Source: Limnomonas spitsbergensis
Taxonomy: Eukaryota > Chlorophyta > Chlorophyceae > Chlamydomonadales
Reading direction: 5' to 3'
DNA: 64,000 bases
NCBI GenBank assembly: GCA_037349105.1
Contig: JAYJMM010000124.1
Span: forward strand, 5,812,001 to 5,876,000
Program-made: the position numbers and the translations under genes
In this document: positions 1-12,900 of the stretch, one piece after another
Position numbering within the stretch: the first letter of the stretch is position 1
Layout of the letters: each line of letters begins with the position of its first letter
Notes under the pieces: model-generated
The model's input: the letters and a program-made list of their open reading frames with translations, nothing else
What the model was told of the DNA's origin: nothing
The model's database searches: none

Positions 1-3000
1 CCTCCACTTCCTCCACCTCTTCCTCGGCGTCCTCAACCTTTGCCTGTGCCGCCGACACCTTCTTGATCACTGATCCATTGGTCCGCTGCAACTCCTGAGC
101 TCTCACAGACAGCAGGGAGATCATAGGTGAGAGCAGCCATGCACCAGTGCTCATTTTAGTGCATGATATACCACCTGTGGCAAAAGCCACTGGGAAAATA
201 CCACTGGAATATGAAGGCCTAGCCTTGACCGGCCTACAGCGGGTGGCCCCGGCAGAGAACTTCCTGCACCAGGCCTTCACGGCATGAAGCCGTGACAAAC
301 TTGAACCGAAGCTCAAGCACTTCAACACAAAACAGAAGCAGGCACCTGACTGGCCCTGCAGGGTACTGGATAGTGCAATCAACTGCATGGCACTCATCTA
401 CCCACCTTCAGCTTCTTAATCGCGGCCTGGGTGCCAGCCTGCCTCTCCTTCAAGCTGCGTCCAAGGCTCTCCAGCAAGCCGGGTTCGCCGGTATCCCTGT
501 CCTCTGCTTCATTTCTAGGTAGGGAGCAGTACACACACAGGGGCTGTGTAGGCAGGGCTTCTTTTTCCACACGCGGGGTCGAGTAGTAGCCACTTATGCA
601 CATAGGAAGCCATCTTGAAAGCTTATGTTTCCTTTCTTGGCGACGAGTCCACCTTCAGTTGGCCATCTCGCGGCTGCCAAAGGTGACAGGCCTACAGAGT
701 CAGGCCCAAGCCACAGGAATGGCTGCAAATGTGACCTCCGGCCGGTGGCCACGAGGTAGCTGAAATGTAGGTGAAATGTAGCCAATCTCGAAAAAACAAA
801 ACTGGTTAAAACCATAGCATGATTTATGAATATTACAGGCAGTTTCTCCCCCGTAAAACATGCTTGCCAGTCCAGGACTGCCTAGGCAGAAGACGGCTGC
901 CTGTCCAGTATTGCCTGTGCATGAGATGGCTGGCTGGTCCCTTGTCCAGAATATATAGTGGCCTGTGCAGTGTGACAGATAACCTACCTTGCTGATTTGC
1001 CTTGTTTCTGTCCTGCCTTAGCCTCGTCCGATTTGATCCCCTCCAGGGCCCTCGTAGCTTGCATCTTGGCTTGGGCCTCCTTCACAGCAGCTGGGGGCAA
1101 TCGGAACACAGGATGCAATCAATTCAAGGAGGATCAATGTTGCGGCAATAAAAATGCCTTGAAAAAACTGCTTCAATTATCATCATTTAATTTATGAAGC
1201 TGGGAATCAATTGGAAAGCATATGTCATGATCTGAGGACTGCTGGGAGACACACCAGGGATGGATCACACACGCACCTTGCCTGGGGGCAGGAGCTGTGC
1301 CTGCCTTTTTCACCGGTGCAACACGGGCGGTAGGCCTGATGCTTAGGGTCCGCCCCGCCTCCTCCTGTGCCAGCTGCCTGAGAACCTGGGCGGGGGTCAA
1401 ATTTCTTTAGGTGAGACCAGGGGTAAGAACTGGGACAAACTTTGTTGACACTACGTGCAAGCCTGGGCCAGCATTTGATTACGGTATGCAGGGAGTGTGG
1501 GAAGTATTGATTGATTCACACCACTTCTGGAAGTTAGTTTTGTTGCAGGTGATGCCTTTCTGCCCACCAGGGCATTTCAGGGTTCAGCGATCAATCTTGT
1601 CTGGTTCACACAAGCGGGGTTGTTGTCTTCAGCAACGAGGAAGAATGCAGACACGAGTGCACCGAACACACCTGGCGCTCCGACATGGTAGCTAAGCTGG
1701 TCTCCCTGCTGCCACGTCTAAACAAGGCAGATCCAGGCCTCTCAGATGACTGCGTGTACACGAGCAAACACGTATCAGCAGCATGGGCAGAAAGGGCAAT
1801 GCAGGCAACAATGCATATGCCCTGACAGAGGTTGACAAGGGCAAACACCACATAGAGGTTTATAACCAGAAAACGGCATGGGTCGTCCGTACCTTTCCTT
1901 TCAGGTATGAATTATTCACTCACCACAGATTCCTCATCATCACTCTCCTCGTCATCCTCCACCCCCACTCGCTTCATCACCATCAGCACAGCCTGGGGGG
2001 GGGCCGAGCAAACATTGACAAAAACAGGCTAAGCTAAACAATACATGCTCATGATGATTGATGAGCCCGTCCCATTTATTCTTTCTCAGACCTTCATTCA
2101 CTACGACGCTGCAGCACACTGCTAATGCCTGTCCATGACATTGATGCCCAGCCTTGTACATCCGTACTGCCTTAGACTCAGAAGCTTCCATGGATGCTTC
2201 CGGCGCGTGCATGACTCAATCCAGCATGACTCCCATCGCACCTCTCCGTCCTCAGGGGTGACCTCGACCACTCTGAGCTGCTCGCCTAGGTACAGTAGCT
2301 GAACATCGAAGCGTTCCTCCACTTGCTTGACGGAAATGCTTCCAATCCCTGGCTTGTAAACAGATTGGTTGAGATCCATCTGGGCAGTCAGGGGCAGGGC
2401 GCACGGCAGTTATAACAAAAGGCACCTGATATGCAGCTCATCCTTTCGTCCGACATTGTATGCAAGTAAGGCTCCTTATTTCTTTCTGATGACGAGCAAA
2501 CCAGATTTAAAAACCACTACAGGGCCAGAGAATGACACGGGAGGTTTTTATTACCAGCGGATGGGCCTTTTTCGCCAGTGTTTGTTTTTCAGCAACGAGA
2601 TATCGTCGGCAGGTAACCTCACGGCCCCGCTGCCCTATTGGGACCAAACCTTGACCGGCTAGACACAGGCCCAGGCACCATAGTCTGCCCTTCTCCGTAG
2701 GCCAAAAAGGAGCTGGGCAGCAGCCAAGCCAAGAAGACAAGATCCACAATTGCACCTGGTAGCTGTTTCCGTTGATCGGCTTGATCGTCCCTATCTTCCC
2801 GAAAGAGCCGTTGAGGATTCCCAGCTCCTTGAACCCCACGGCGCTGGAGTATGAGCCATCCTCATTCAGCACTTCCACGGGCGCCTTGACACCGTTTGCA
2901 GGGAGGGCGCGAGAAAGCCCCGCCAGGGGCCCACCAGGTGCAGTCGGAGCAGACACATAGATAACCTGCGCAGGAAGTCATAGTTTTCAACAAGAGGGTG

Positions 3001-3878
3001 GATGCTCACATGCCAGCAAATCTGAATCACCTCTCAAGGAGATGAACTGTGCATCTAGATCCCTATGACTGATTGGCTCAGACCCTTGACTCTAAAACAT
3101 GTTTGGAAATTGACAGGATGCCAGCTTTGAAGCCGCTGTCAGGTGGCTGCGGGACCCCACCTCATACTCTCCAAACAGCAGCTTGCTCCTTGCTGGGTTC
3201 TTGATCCCGAACGGTCTCAGCTCGGTTATCTGTCAATGTGGGGGTCAGACATCATTGACAGGGGCCCTGTTCTTGCGGGTGTGCTCCAGTTAATTGGAAG
3301 GCCATTTAGTGTGGCAACCAGATTCGGATACCATATAGCATACAAGCTAGAACACAATGCATGCCATGACACCGCAAGTTTGTCACGGTTATGGGCAGGG
3401 TAAGGGAGTTACGGGACAAACTAACTATGAGTGTTTATTTCAGGGTTTGGGAGGGGCAGCTACATTGCATCGAAACCATAGCACACAGGATGGGGGGCCT
3501 GTTGTAGGTTGCCCAGTTGCTTGAGCTGTCAAACATAGGCCGGTCAAGGTCTGGTCCCCCATTTGCCCAGCTGTGGCTGCCATTCCAAAGGTGGTCTAAA
3601 GACTGCTTTACACCTCTCCTGCCTGCCAGGCAAGCACCACTGACCAATTCAGTTATGAGCTCCCTCTTCCCTGGCGTCGTCTTGGTACCGATGCTAGTGC
3701 TGGACGCCACATCCAGTAACTCATCCACAATCTCCGCACCACGCGGGTTCGTAATTGTTATTCCCGGCTTTCCGAAGAGGTTGTCGAAAAAATTGGCACG
3801 CACGACCACTCTACTGGCCACGGATCGCACTCCGATGGACCGGGCGGACAGGCCCGATGGCCGCATCGTGCATTGCAT
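1..3878 (-). CDS. Plastid lipid-associated protein / fibrillin with acidic and coiled C-terminal extension (partial)
   Basis: Nine exons join in phase: 3878-3645, 3229(or 3220)-3161, 2965-2756, 2379-2242, 1992-1924, 1385-1277, 1090-988, 514-406 and 94 to beyond the left edge. The first ~30 residues look like a plastid transit peptide (Arg/Ser/Val-rich, few acidic residues). The PAP/fibrillin core follows: LLFGEYEV, then a loop ending in INGNSYQ, then the domain end FDVQLLYLGEQLRVVEV...VLMVMKRVG. Known family role: lipid binding at plastoglobules and thylakoids. After the core the protein does not stop. It continues through an acidic patch (EDDEESDDEES) into Lys/Ala/Glu/Gln-rich, helix-prone exons, which is unusual for the family. 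The exon 2 acceptor is ambiguous because the codons for ITEL occur both at the end of exon 1 and at the possible start of exon 2. The 3' end lies outside the window. Confidence 0.8.
640..820 (-). repeat. Diverged SINE-like repeat in the fibrillin gene
   Basis: GACAGGCCTACAGAGTCAGG, CCCAAGCC and TAGCTGAAATGTAGGTGAAATG resemble the copy at 19795-20000 in the same order. It is intronic. Confidence 0.45.
2560..2700 (-). repeat. SINE-like repeat in the fibrillin gene
   Basis: CAGTGTTTGTTTTTCAGCAA, GGGACCAAACCTTGACCGGC and ACAGGCCCAGGCACC match the reverse orientation of the family. Intronic. Confidence 0.55.
3430..3625 (+). repeat. SINE-like repeat in fibrillin intron 1
   Basis: CATAGGCCGGTCAAGGTCTG, GTCCCCCATTTGCCCAGC and CCAAAGGTGGTCTAAAGAC match the second half of the family. 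Intronic. Confidence 0.55.
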
Positions 3879-5390
3879 TCGTTGTAAGCCACTCTGGTTA
3901 AATGAACGAGCCGCTGAATGGTAAATATCACCTGCCGAGCTTCAAGCAAGGACACACTAGGGGCTGGTTGCAATATTGCCTGAGTGCTGACGGTCCCTCG
4001 CTCCACCTTACTGATCCAGGGCGTGGACCTGAGTGGTGTGGGGACGGTCCGAACCACTGTCGTTCGATTGGCCGTAAAGGGATCGGAAGACTTGTTTTGT
4101 GATCCCCTAGTGGTCTCAGCATGTGCTGATTACATTTCAAAATGTCAGCCCTTTTCGATTTCAAATCTTTTCTGACCGTGGTTCTCCTTTCAATCTGCAC
4201 ATGCACCTACGTCAAGCTCATGCGCCCTAACTTGCTATCACATCGCACAGGGTAAGCCTATCGAAATGGTTGACTTCAGTAGAGCTTAGTACTGGCACCA
4301 ATGCCAATGGACCACTATACAAGAACCTGCAGCTGCATGCGTTTTTGCGATCGTTTGCAACCCCTGACTTCCCTCAATGCATGCAGATTCAAGGGACTGT
4401 TTTGGAAAGCTGCAAGAATAGGTGCGTCATTTATGCTCTTATAAGCCCACTTCGCATTATATCGTTCATGTCTACCATGATCTGTATTGCATCATGTGCC
4501 TCTAAACAGCTATTTCCTGTATGCAGGGGAGCGATTAAGTCCTTGGGTTGGCATAGCTTGCATTACCATGGGCTTGACAGTTCTCTTCACATGACCTATC
4601 CATCTGGGATGGATATGAGAACAGTCAGCCCAGACGCATACTGCAGAGTCAGCCCGACGCAGATTGTCATGTATAACGCTTGATATGGACGTGGCTTCCA
4701 GACTTGTTCCTTCCCAGTTAAAGTTAGGACTGCCATCATGCGTGTGCAACCCTATCGGGTGCAGCAATATCTCGTCATGTCCCTGCCTGATTGTTGCTTA
4801 GGAGCATGGACCAACCCTTGTAGCAGTTAATGGTATGAGCGACCTCATAGAAGGCCTTAAGATGAGCCTTCTTTGTTTGCAGGCCTGCAAATGACATCTG
4901 GGCATTTTGCTTAAGGCCCTGGTTTATGGGTAGTCTTCCCTATATCGTATGACTTCTTGTGATTGGTCACCTTGACTATTATAAGGTCCAAACAGAGCTG
5001 GGTCCAAAGGTGTGCCGTCCTTGACTGTAAAGCATCGAGAGCGATGTATCGACATGACAGACTAGCTTGTGTATGATTGCTAACAAAGCAGGGATTTTTT
5101 CCTTCTTCCTTTTCCGTCTGTTCCTTACATTCTCCTTCCGTTTTCTTGCCTCCCGACCAGGCAGTCGGGCACCCAGGCTGCCGAGCCTTTTCAGCATGGC
5201 CCACAGGTGTAAAACCACTGACATGATGGCTAACAGTGCATGCCATGCTCATTTAAATCTGACAAATCGCAACAAATTTACAGCTGCAATATTTCAAGAC
5301 CTCACATGGCTATTAAGAGCCCCTGCTAAAAATCGGCCTTATCAAGATTCTTCAGGGCAACAGCCTTCACTAAAGAGAGAGGAATGCAGT
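3879..5390. other. Intergenic region with a LINE 3'-end fragment
   Basis: No convincing gene is seen between the fibrillin start and the NDP kinase stop. At about 5090-5215, on the plus strand, a pyrimidine-rich stretch ends in CCGAGCCTTTTCAGC...CCCACAGGTGTAA. This matches the terminal motif of the LINE family found elsewhere in the window. The rest shows nothing recognisable. Confidence 0.5.
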
Positions 5391-6689
5391 TCAAGCCCTT
5401 CCAGCCTCCTTCAGCCAAGGGGACATGGTCTGGTCCCACGAGAGGACGCCTTCCGAGCCAAACCAGATAGCTGCACAACATAAACAAGTCATCTGTCAAT
5501 AATCTTCAGAGAGAGCAAGACTGCTGAGCAAAGAGGACTGCACAACTGGTGCAAGTCATGCGGCTCGGCATGATTCCAGGACATGCCACCAGTGCTAACA
5601 TAAAAATGTCTTCCTGCAGGCATATGTCAGGTATGTATGCAGCGTAAAGAAGACTGCACAAACCAAGACTTCACATGCAGCATATGTGCGAAATCAGCGG
5701 AGAGCAGCATCACCTGTTTCGCGCTCTCCGTTTTCAGGTGAGTCTGAGCCATGGATGACGTTGCGGCCAACCTCAATGGCAAAGTCGCCGCGGATGGTGC
5801 CAGGCTCAGACGCCAGGGGGTTAGTGGCGCCAATCAGCTTGCGCGCTGACAGCACAACACCCTTGCCTTCCCACACCTGAGTGCATATAAGCCCGCATGG
5901 CGTCAGGGTGCATCAACAAATGCTCCTATCTGAAGCCGGATTCTCCTGCGGACATGGCCAACCCATGCTGCGCCAATCCAGCTAGAAGTGCTTACCATGC
6001 ACACCACGGGGCCAGAGCAGATGTACCCAACCAAGTCAGGGTAGAAGGGCTTCTCCTTCAGGTCCTTGTAGTGCTCCTCGGCGACGGCCTTGGGCGTCTG
6101 GAACATCTTCAGGCCCTTGAGCTGGAACCCCTTCTTCTCGAATCGGCCAATGATCTCACCTTCAAGGCAAGCACAACCAACACACTTTAAAAGAGGTGTG
6201 CATCACAGCCACCACTTTGGTTGAAAGTCATAGCTTTTGGAGTCAACGCATGGTGGATTGGCAATACACTGAGGTGCTGGCATACGTGTGAGAGGTCAGC
6301 CCCATTGAGGGAATGCTACTACTGCTGCCACACCATGCAGTTCCTGAGCTCTGTCGCATACCAGGCAGGTAGTTGCAGATTTTGAGGCGCATGTAAACAT
6401 AAATTGAAAGTGGAATGATGATAGTGGGGCAGTCTTATCGGCGCACTTACCCACGAGGCCGCGCTGGACGCCGTCAGGCTTGATCTTCAAGCATCGGCAT
6501 CGTTCACACGAGATGATAAGATTCTGCCAATTGATGGATGTAAGTCGATTATAATCTTACCATCACGTAGCTGATTTCCGACCGCACGGCCACAGCTGTG
6601 GTGCGGGATATGCTCGGCCTCACTGCAGCCACAGGAGCGCGGCGAGCTGGGCCGAAAGCCTGCCTCCGCATCTGTGTGTTCGCGATCAT
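5391..6689 (-). CDS. Nucleoside diphosphate kinase, probably plastid-targeted
   Basis: Five exons (6689-6561, 6484-6451, 6159-5996, 5876-5714, 5470-5391) give 189 residues. Residues 1 to ~38 are Arg/Ala/Thr-rich and look like an organellar targeting peptide. The NDK domain follows: [22 protein letters not shown], the helix [24 protein letters not shown], and the catalytic segment [15 protein letters not shown] with its active-site His. The C terminus is [20 protein letters not shown]. The enzyme transfers the gamma-phosphate between nucleoside triphosphates and diphosphates through phospho-His. The length fits plant NDPK2/3-type precursors. An in-frame ATG at 6788 would add 33 Ser/Pro-rich residues; I chose 6689 because the leader then looks like a normal transit peptide. 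The gene is divergent from the F-box gene, 284 bp away. Confidence 0.93.
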
Positions 6690-6973
6690 TCCTTTGAATT
6701 GAGCGTGTCTGAAGATGAGGAGATGTGGAGATGACGATGGCGATGGCGGTGACGATGATGAGCTATCGCACAGAGCAACCACACACATGTCGATAACCGA
6801 TTATGCCGTATATTTCGTCACGTAGATCAAGAACTCTGCTGATTACGTTTGCCGGGATCTATGTTTGCAGGGTTCTTGGACTACGGATAGAAATTATTGC
6901 CTCGAAAGGAAGGAGCATCAGTGTCATGCTCTCTGTCGGTCCCTGATACCGGTACTCTCTTTCATGTATTGAG
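6690..6973. promoter_or_regulatory. Shared upstream region of the divergent NDP kinase and F-box/LRR genes
   Basis: These 284 bp separate two start codons on opposite strands, so both promoters must lie within or overlap them. I see no clear TATA box or named element, so this rests on position alone. Confidence 0.4.
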
Positions 6974-9900
6974 ATGAATGATGATTCTGAGACACCAGCA
7001 GCACCAGAATTGAACTGTGATGTCCTACTGGTGAGATCACCTTCCTGCGACCCCTCCACTAGCCAATCTGGCCAATTGAACCATCCAGTGTTTTCATGCA
7101 GGCCATAGCGCGGGTACTGGGCATGCCAGGCTTGCTGCCATGCTGTCTGGTGTGCAGCCAGTGGCACCGGGCCATGCAGGTGTGCGTTGATCGTGCAACA
7201 TGGAGCCTTACAGCAGATGCTGAGGAAAGCAAGACCTTGTTAATGAACATCCTCTCAGCTTACCCAGAGTGCCTTTCGGTGGCTATAGCTTACCCAGAGG
7301 TCAGTGCTTTCGGGCTGCTAGCATGAGCAGAGGGCTGTTTCCAGATAGAAGCATAGGGCAGGGGGAGTCTAGGTCAGTGTCAGTGAACATGGAAAAACAC
7401 TCTTACCTTTGCTCCAGAACCACCTGCTCCAACGACAACACCTCCATGAAGCCTTCGCCAATGTGATCGAGCATGGGCCTAAAGTTACCGACATCACCGT
7501 CAGGGGCCCCACCGTCAGCCACTTTGTCTCTGCACCCTCCATGGATATCGAGGCGCCTCTTATGTCAAGACAGGAGCAGCAGCAGCTGAAGCCAGGATCT
7601 GCCTCTCCCATTCAAGCCATACGTCTTGTCGGCCACCTGGCCAACAGCTGCTACCGACAGTTGCACGCGTCGCTGCCCCTCCTCGCTCCTCACCTCACAC
7701 AGCTATGTATTAGCGGTGTCCACCCCTGGTCCCAGGCCCTGAATTCTGACCAGGTGACATGAGGACGGGATGGTTGGGCAGGTGGCGGTCACGAAAACAT
7801 GTGCATGCGCAAGCAGGAGCCTAGCAGCAGGGGAAGGATCGTCATAGCATGGGAGGGAGGAGGGGAACGAACGGCATAGCATGGGAGGGAGGAGGGGAAG
7901 GAACAGCATAGCATGGGAGGGAGGAGGGGAAGGAACGACATAGCATGGGAGGGAGGAGGGGAACGAACGGCATAGCATGGGAGGGAGGAGGGGAAGGAAC
8001 GGCATAGCATGGGAGGGAGGAGGGGAAGGAACGGCATAGCATGGGAGGGAGGAGGGGAAGGAACGGCATAGCATGGGAGGGAGGAGGGGAAGGAACGGCA
8101 TAGCATGGGAGGGAGGAGGGGAAGGAACGGCATAGCATGGGAGGGAGGAGGGGAAGGAACGGCATAGCATGGGAGGGAGCAGGGGAAGGAACGGCATAGC
8201 ATGGGAGGGAGGAGGGGAAGGAACGGCATAGCATGGGAGGGAGGAGGGGAAGGAACGTCATAGCATGGGAGGGAGGAGGGGAAGGAACGGCATAGCATGG
8301 GAGGGAGGAGGGGAAGGAACGTCATAGCATGGGAGGGAGGAGGGGAAGGAACGTCATAGCATGGGAGGGAGGAGGGGAAGGAACGGCATAGCATGGGAGG
8401 GAGGAGGGGAAGGAACGGCATAGCATGGGAGGGAGGAGGGGAAGGAACGGCATAGCATGGGAGGGAGGAGGGGAAGGAACGGCATAGCATGGGAGGGAGG
8501 AGGGGAAGGAACGGCATAGCATGGGAGGGAGGAGGGGAAGGAACGGCATAGCATGGGAGGGAGGAGGGGAAGGAACGGCATAGCATGGGAAGGAGGAGGG
8601 GAAGGAACGGCATAGCAAGGGAGGGAGGGGGGGAAGGAACAGCATAGCATGGGAGGGAGGAGGGGAAGGAACGTCATAGCATGGGAGGGAGGAGGGGAAG
8701 GAACAGCATAGCATGGGAGGGAGCAGGGGAAGGAACGGCATAGCATGGGAGGGAGGAGGGGAAGGAACGTCATAGCATGGGAGGGAGGAGGGGAAGGAAC
8801 GGCATAGCATGGGAGGGAGGAGGGGAAGGAACGTCATAGCATGGGAGGGAGGAGGGGAAGGAACGTCATAGCATGGGAGGGAGGAGGGGAAGGAACGGCA
8901 TAGCATGGGAGGGAGGAGGGGAAGGATCGGCATAGCATGGGAGGGAGGAGGGGAAGGAACGGCATAGCATGGGAGGGAGGAGGGGAAGGAACGTCATAGC
9001 ATGGGAGGGAGGAGGGGAAGGAACGTCATAGCATGGGAGGGAGGAGGGGAAGGAACGGCATAGCATGGGAGGGATGAGGGGAAGGAACGGCATAGCATGG
9101 GAGGGAGGAGGGGAAGGAACGGCATAGCATGGGAGGGAGGAGGGGAAGGAACGGCATAGCATGGGAGGGAGGAGGGGAAGGAACGGCATAGCATGGGAGG
9201 GAGGAGGGGAAGGAACGGCATAGCATGGGAGGGAGGAGGGGAAGGAACGGCATAGCATGGGAGGGAGGAGGGGAACGAACGGCATAGCATGGGAGGGAGG
9301 AGGGGAAGGAACGGCATAGCATGGGAGGGAGGAGGGGAAGGAACGGCATAGCATGGGAGGGAGGAGGGGAAGGAACGGCATAGCATGGGAGGGAGGAGGG
9401 GAAGGAATTGCATAGCATGGGAGGGAGGAGGGGAAGGAACGGCATAGCATGGGAGGGAGGAGGGGAAGGAACGTCATAGCATGGGAGGGAGGAGGGGAAG
9501 GAACGGCATAGCATGGGAGGGAGGAGGGGAAGGAATTGCATAGCACGGGAGGGAGCAGGGGAAGGAACAGCATAGCATGGGAGGGAGGAGGGGAAGGAAC
9601 AGCATAGCATGGGAGGGAGGAGGGGAAGGAACGGCATAGCATGGGAGGGAGGAGGGGAAGGATCGGCATAGCATGGGAGGGAGGAGGGGAAGGAACGGCA
9701 TAGCATGGGAGGGAGGAGGGGAAGGAACGGCATAGCATGGGAGGGAGGAGGGGAAGGAACGGCATAGCATGGGAGGGAGGAGGGGAAGGAACGTCATAGC
9801 ATGGGAGGGAGGAGGGGAAGGAACGGCATAGCATGGGAGGGAGGAGGGGAAGGAACGGCATAGCATGGGAGGGAGGAGGGGAAGGAACGGCATAGCATGG

Positions 9901-12900
9901 GAGGGAGGAGGGGAAGGAACGGCATAGCATGGGAGGGAGGAGGGGAAGGAACGTCATAGCATGGGAGGGAGGAGGGGAAGGAACGGCATAGCATGGGAGG
10001 GAGGAGGGGAACGAACGGCATAGCATGGGAGGGAGGAGGGGAAGGAACGGCATAGCATGGGAGGGAGGAGGGGAAGGAACGGCATAGCATGGGAGGGAGG
10101 AGGGGAAGGAACGGCATAGCATGGGAGGGAGGAGGGGAAGGAATTGCATAGCATGGGAGGGAGGAGGGGAAGGAACGTCATAGCATGGGAGGGAGGAGGG
10201 GAAGGAACGTCATAGCATGGGAGGGAGGAGGGGAAGGAACGGCATAGCATGGGAGGGAGGAGGGGAAGGAATTGCATAGCACGGGAGGGAGCAGGGGAAG
10301 GAACAGCATAGCATGGGAGGGAGGAGGGGAAGGAACAGCATAGCATGGGAGGGAGGAGGGGAAGGAACGGTATAGCATGGGAGGGAGGAACATGTGCATG
10401 CAGGGGGAGCGGCATAGCTGTTGGGGGGAGAAGGAGGGGAGGAGGATGCGATGCAGGGGATGGAGCAGCGTAGTTCCAGGGGAAGGAGCAGCGTGGAACT
10501 AGATCAGGAGAGAAGGAGCCGGGGAAGGAGCACAGCGGTGTAGCAGCAGGACAAGGAACGGCATGGCAGCATAGCGGCAGGGGAAGGAGCCCAGCATGGG
10601 GAGGCGCTGGGGATGGAGCAGCATGGCAGCATATTTGCGCGGGATGGAGCACTATAGCTCTAAAGCATTTGTGGGGGGAGAGCAGGGGAATGAGCAGCAT
10701 GGTTGCAGGGGAACGAGCAGCATAGCTCTATAGCAGCCGGAGAAGGTGCACAACAAAAATGCAGGGGCGGTCAGGTGATCAGCCACCTGGTTTATCTCCG
10801 AGTCGTCCACCAAACCTCCCAATGTGTGGAGGTGCTTGCAGTTGCTGGCTTTGCCATCTCCTGTCACGATGCTGTCCTCCCGTGTTCACATGCTGCATGC
10901 CACCATCCCCCCCCTTCTCCATGCTGCCTGCCACCATACTCTGCCCCCCCCCCCCCCCCCCCCCCGTGCTCCCATGCTTTATGTCACCATGCTGCCCCCC
11001 CGTGTTCTTATGCTGTATGTCCCCGTGCTTGCAGTTGCTGGCTTTGCCCTCCCATGTCCCCATGCTGCAAGTTCTGGAGGTGCCCCTCATTTTGTCAGAG
11101 GGACAAAACACATTAGCTCCCTGGTAAGGCAAACCTCATCAAATGTGAAGAACCTGGGTATCAACATGGCAATGATTTGTTGAGAGGATTGCAGTACTGC
11201 AGGGCTTTTTCTAGGAGATATTGACAGGATGTTGGCTCCGTAGTACATGGTGCAATGCACTTTGTTTTTGCAACTTCAGCTACACTTTAGCTTGATCATG
11301 GCCTATGGCAACAGGGGCGTGGTGCAGCAGGCCCTGCATTTTAGGCCACTTGCCGTAGGCCGGTCAAGGGTTGGTCCCAATGAGCCTCGTAGTGGCCTTT
11401 CAACGGTATCCTAGATGTGAACTGGCGCGCACTCAAGTAAACACTGACTGAAAGTGTTTGGATGGTCATCTCCATTCGGGTTAATAACACAGTGCAGCAC
11501 CCATCCCTGCTCATGGCTGCTGCACTGTGTTATTTAAATACATTTCTGCGGCGGCAGTTGAGCTAAATCCCAGCTAGCAGCCAGGGGGGGGCCTGGGGCA
11601 GCATGCCCTGGTGCTGGGGCTGCCGACCGCTGGCTAGTCATGGGTTCGTCCCAGGTATGAACCCAGTGGCAGCCGCCTGGCGACCCTTGAAGTGTCAGCC
11701 TAGTGCACACAAACATAATAAATAAATAAAAACCATACCGTACCCTGAGGCGTGGATTAAGGCAGCCCCCCGTTTGGCCTTAGCACTAGGTGAGCTACCA
11801 TTATTACTGCTGTCACACTATCCTCCCTTTGTCCCTGCACCCCCTGAAGGGGCCTCGCCCTGCGGGGCCTGAGCCGGCTGTCAGCGCTGCAGAAACTCGC
11901 CATCGAGGGCCCGCTGTTCCACTCATTCCCTCTTGCTGGTGCTGTTGCTGCATGGACATCCCTCGAGTCGCTGAGGGTGCTGTGTGTGGAGCTTGCTGAA
12001 TTGACGACAGCTGTGCCGGAGCTGGATATGTAGGGCTTCCATGTCCAAGTTTTGCTTGAGATTGAAATCAAGGCTTCTGCTGCCCTCGTGCTTTTGATGT
12101 TAAAAACAGGTTGGAGAACATATCCAAATGCATGCTGACACACACATGCATGCATGCACACCCGCAGCCGTGCACAAAACCACAAACATGTGACGCAACC
12201 CCTACACCTGCATCATCAAGAGTGTGTCTGCATTGAAAGCGGCCTGGTGCTGATTTGCACTTCAGGTCTGTGACGGCCAAATCGTTTACTGAGCCTACCC
12301 CCCCCACACCTACCCACCCTTTCTTCATTCAGGTATGGTGACCCAGAGGACATGCAAGCAGGTGTGTGGGCCGGCGTGCTGCCTTGCCTGTCACAACTAA
12401 CGTCCCTCGTTCTGAGCGTCGATGACATGCCGCAGGTTGGGCAAGGGGTCAATAAGGGCCGTTGCGGCGGATGCCGCAACATAATTTGGACGACTTTGGC
12501 TGGCATTGAATTCATGTTTTCCATACCTTGACTATTCCCCAGGCCCTGGGTTTCTCCTGGCTTACTCCGTCTGTTCCACCCGGGCAGCATGCATGTTCGG
12601 TTTGATACTGGTATGTCAGTATGTAAGCACATTTCGGTCCGACTCATGGTTATGCCCGCCAGTCTTCCACTTGTATGCGGGCCTGACCTTGCCCGCCTGA
12701 ACTGCACCGGCTTGGCAGATCAATGATTGCCCACCCTGTGTCACACGACGATCGCTCCTAGCCGCCTCTGCGCTTGGTACTGTGCTGAACATAAACAGCA
12801 CCTAGTCGCCTCTTATGAGCCTAGCTCTTGCGTTCAGCACTTCAAATATAGTCGTGATCTTCATCTGCCAGCACTGCAAATCTAGTCGTGATCTTCACCT

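Noticed and set aside
8866..10149. Minus-strand ORF of 427 codons, and overlapping ORFs of 274, 248, 235 and 203 codons
   Set aside because: They are products of the stop-free 32-bp minisatellite read in three frames, with no start context, domain or codon bias. They lie antisense within an intron.
7832..10389. CRISPR array
   Set aside because: The units are directly abutting 32-bp repeats with no unique spacers, in a eukaryotic intron.
10700..11130. Cys/Pro/His-rich ORFs of 117-137 codons around the C22 tract
   Set aside because: They span a homopolymer and a partial exon copy in overlapping frames. Only 11035-11123 joins in phase with the F-box gene exons.
11640..11665. tRNA gene suggested by GGGTTCGTCCC
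   Set aside because: No cloverleaf can be drawn around it. It fits a B-box-like part of a SINE-type repeat better.
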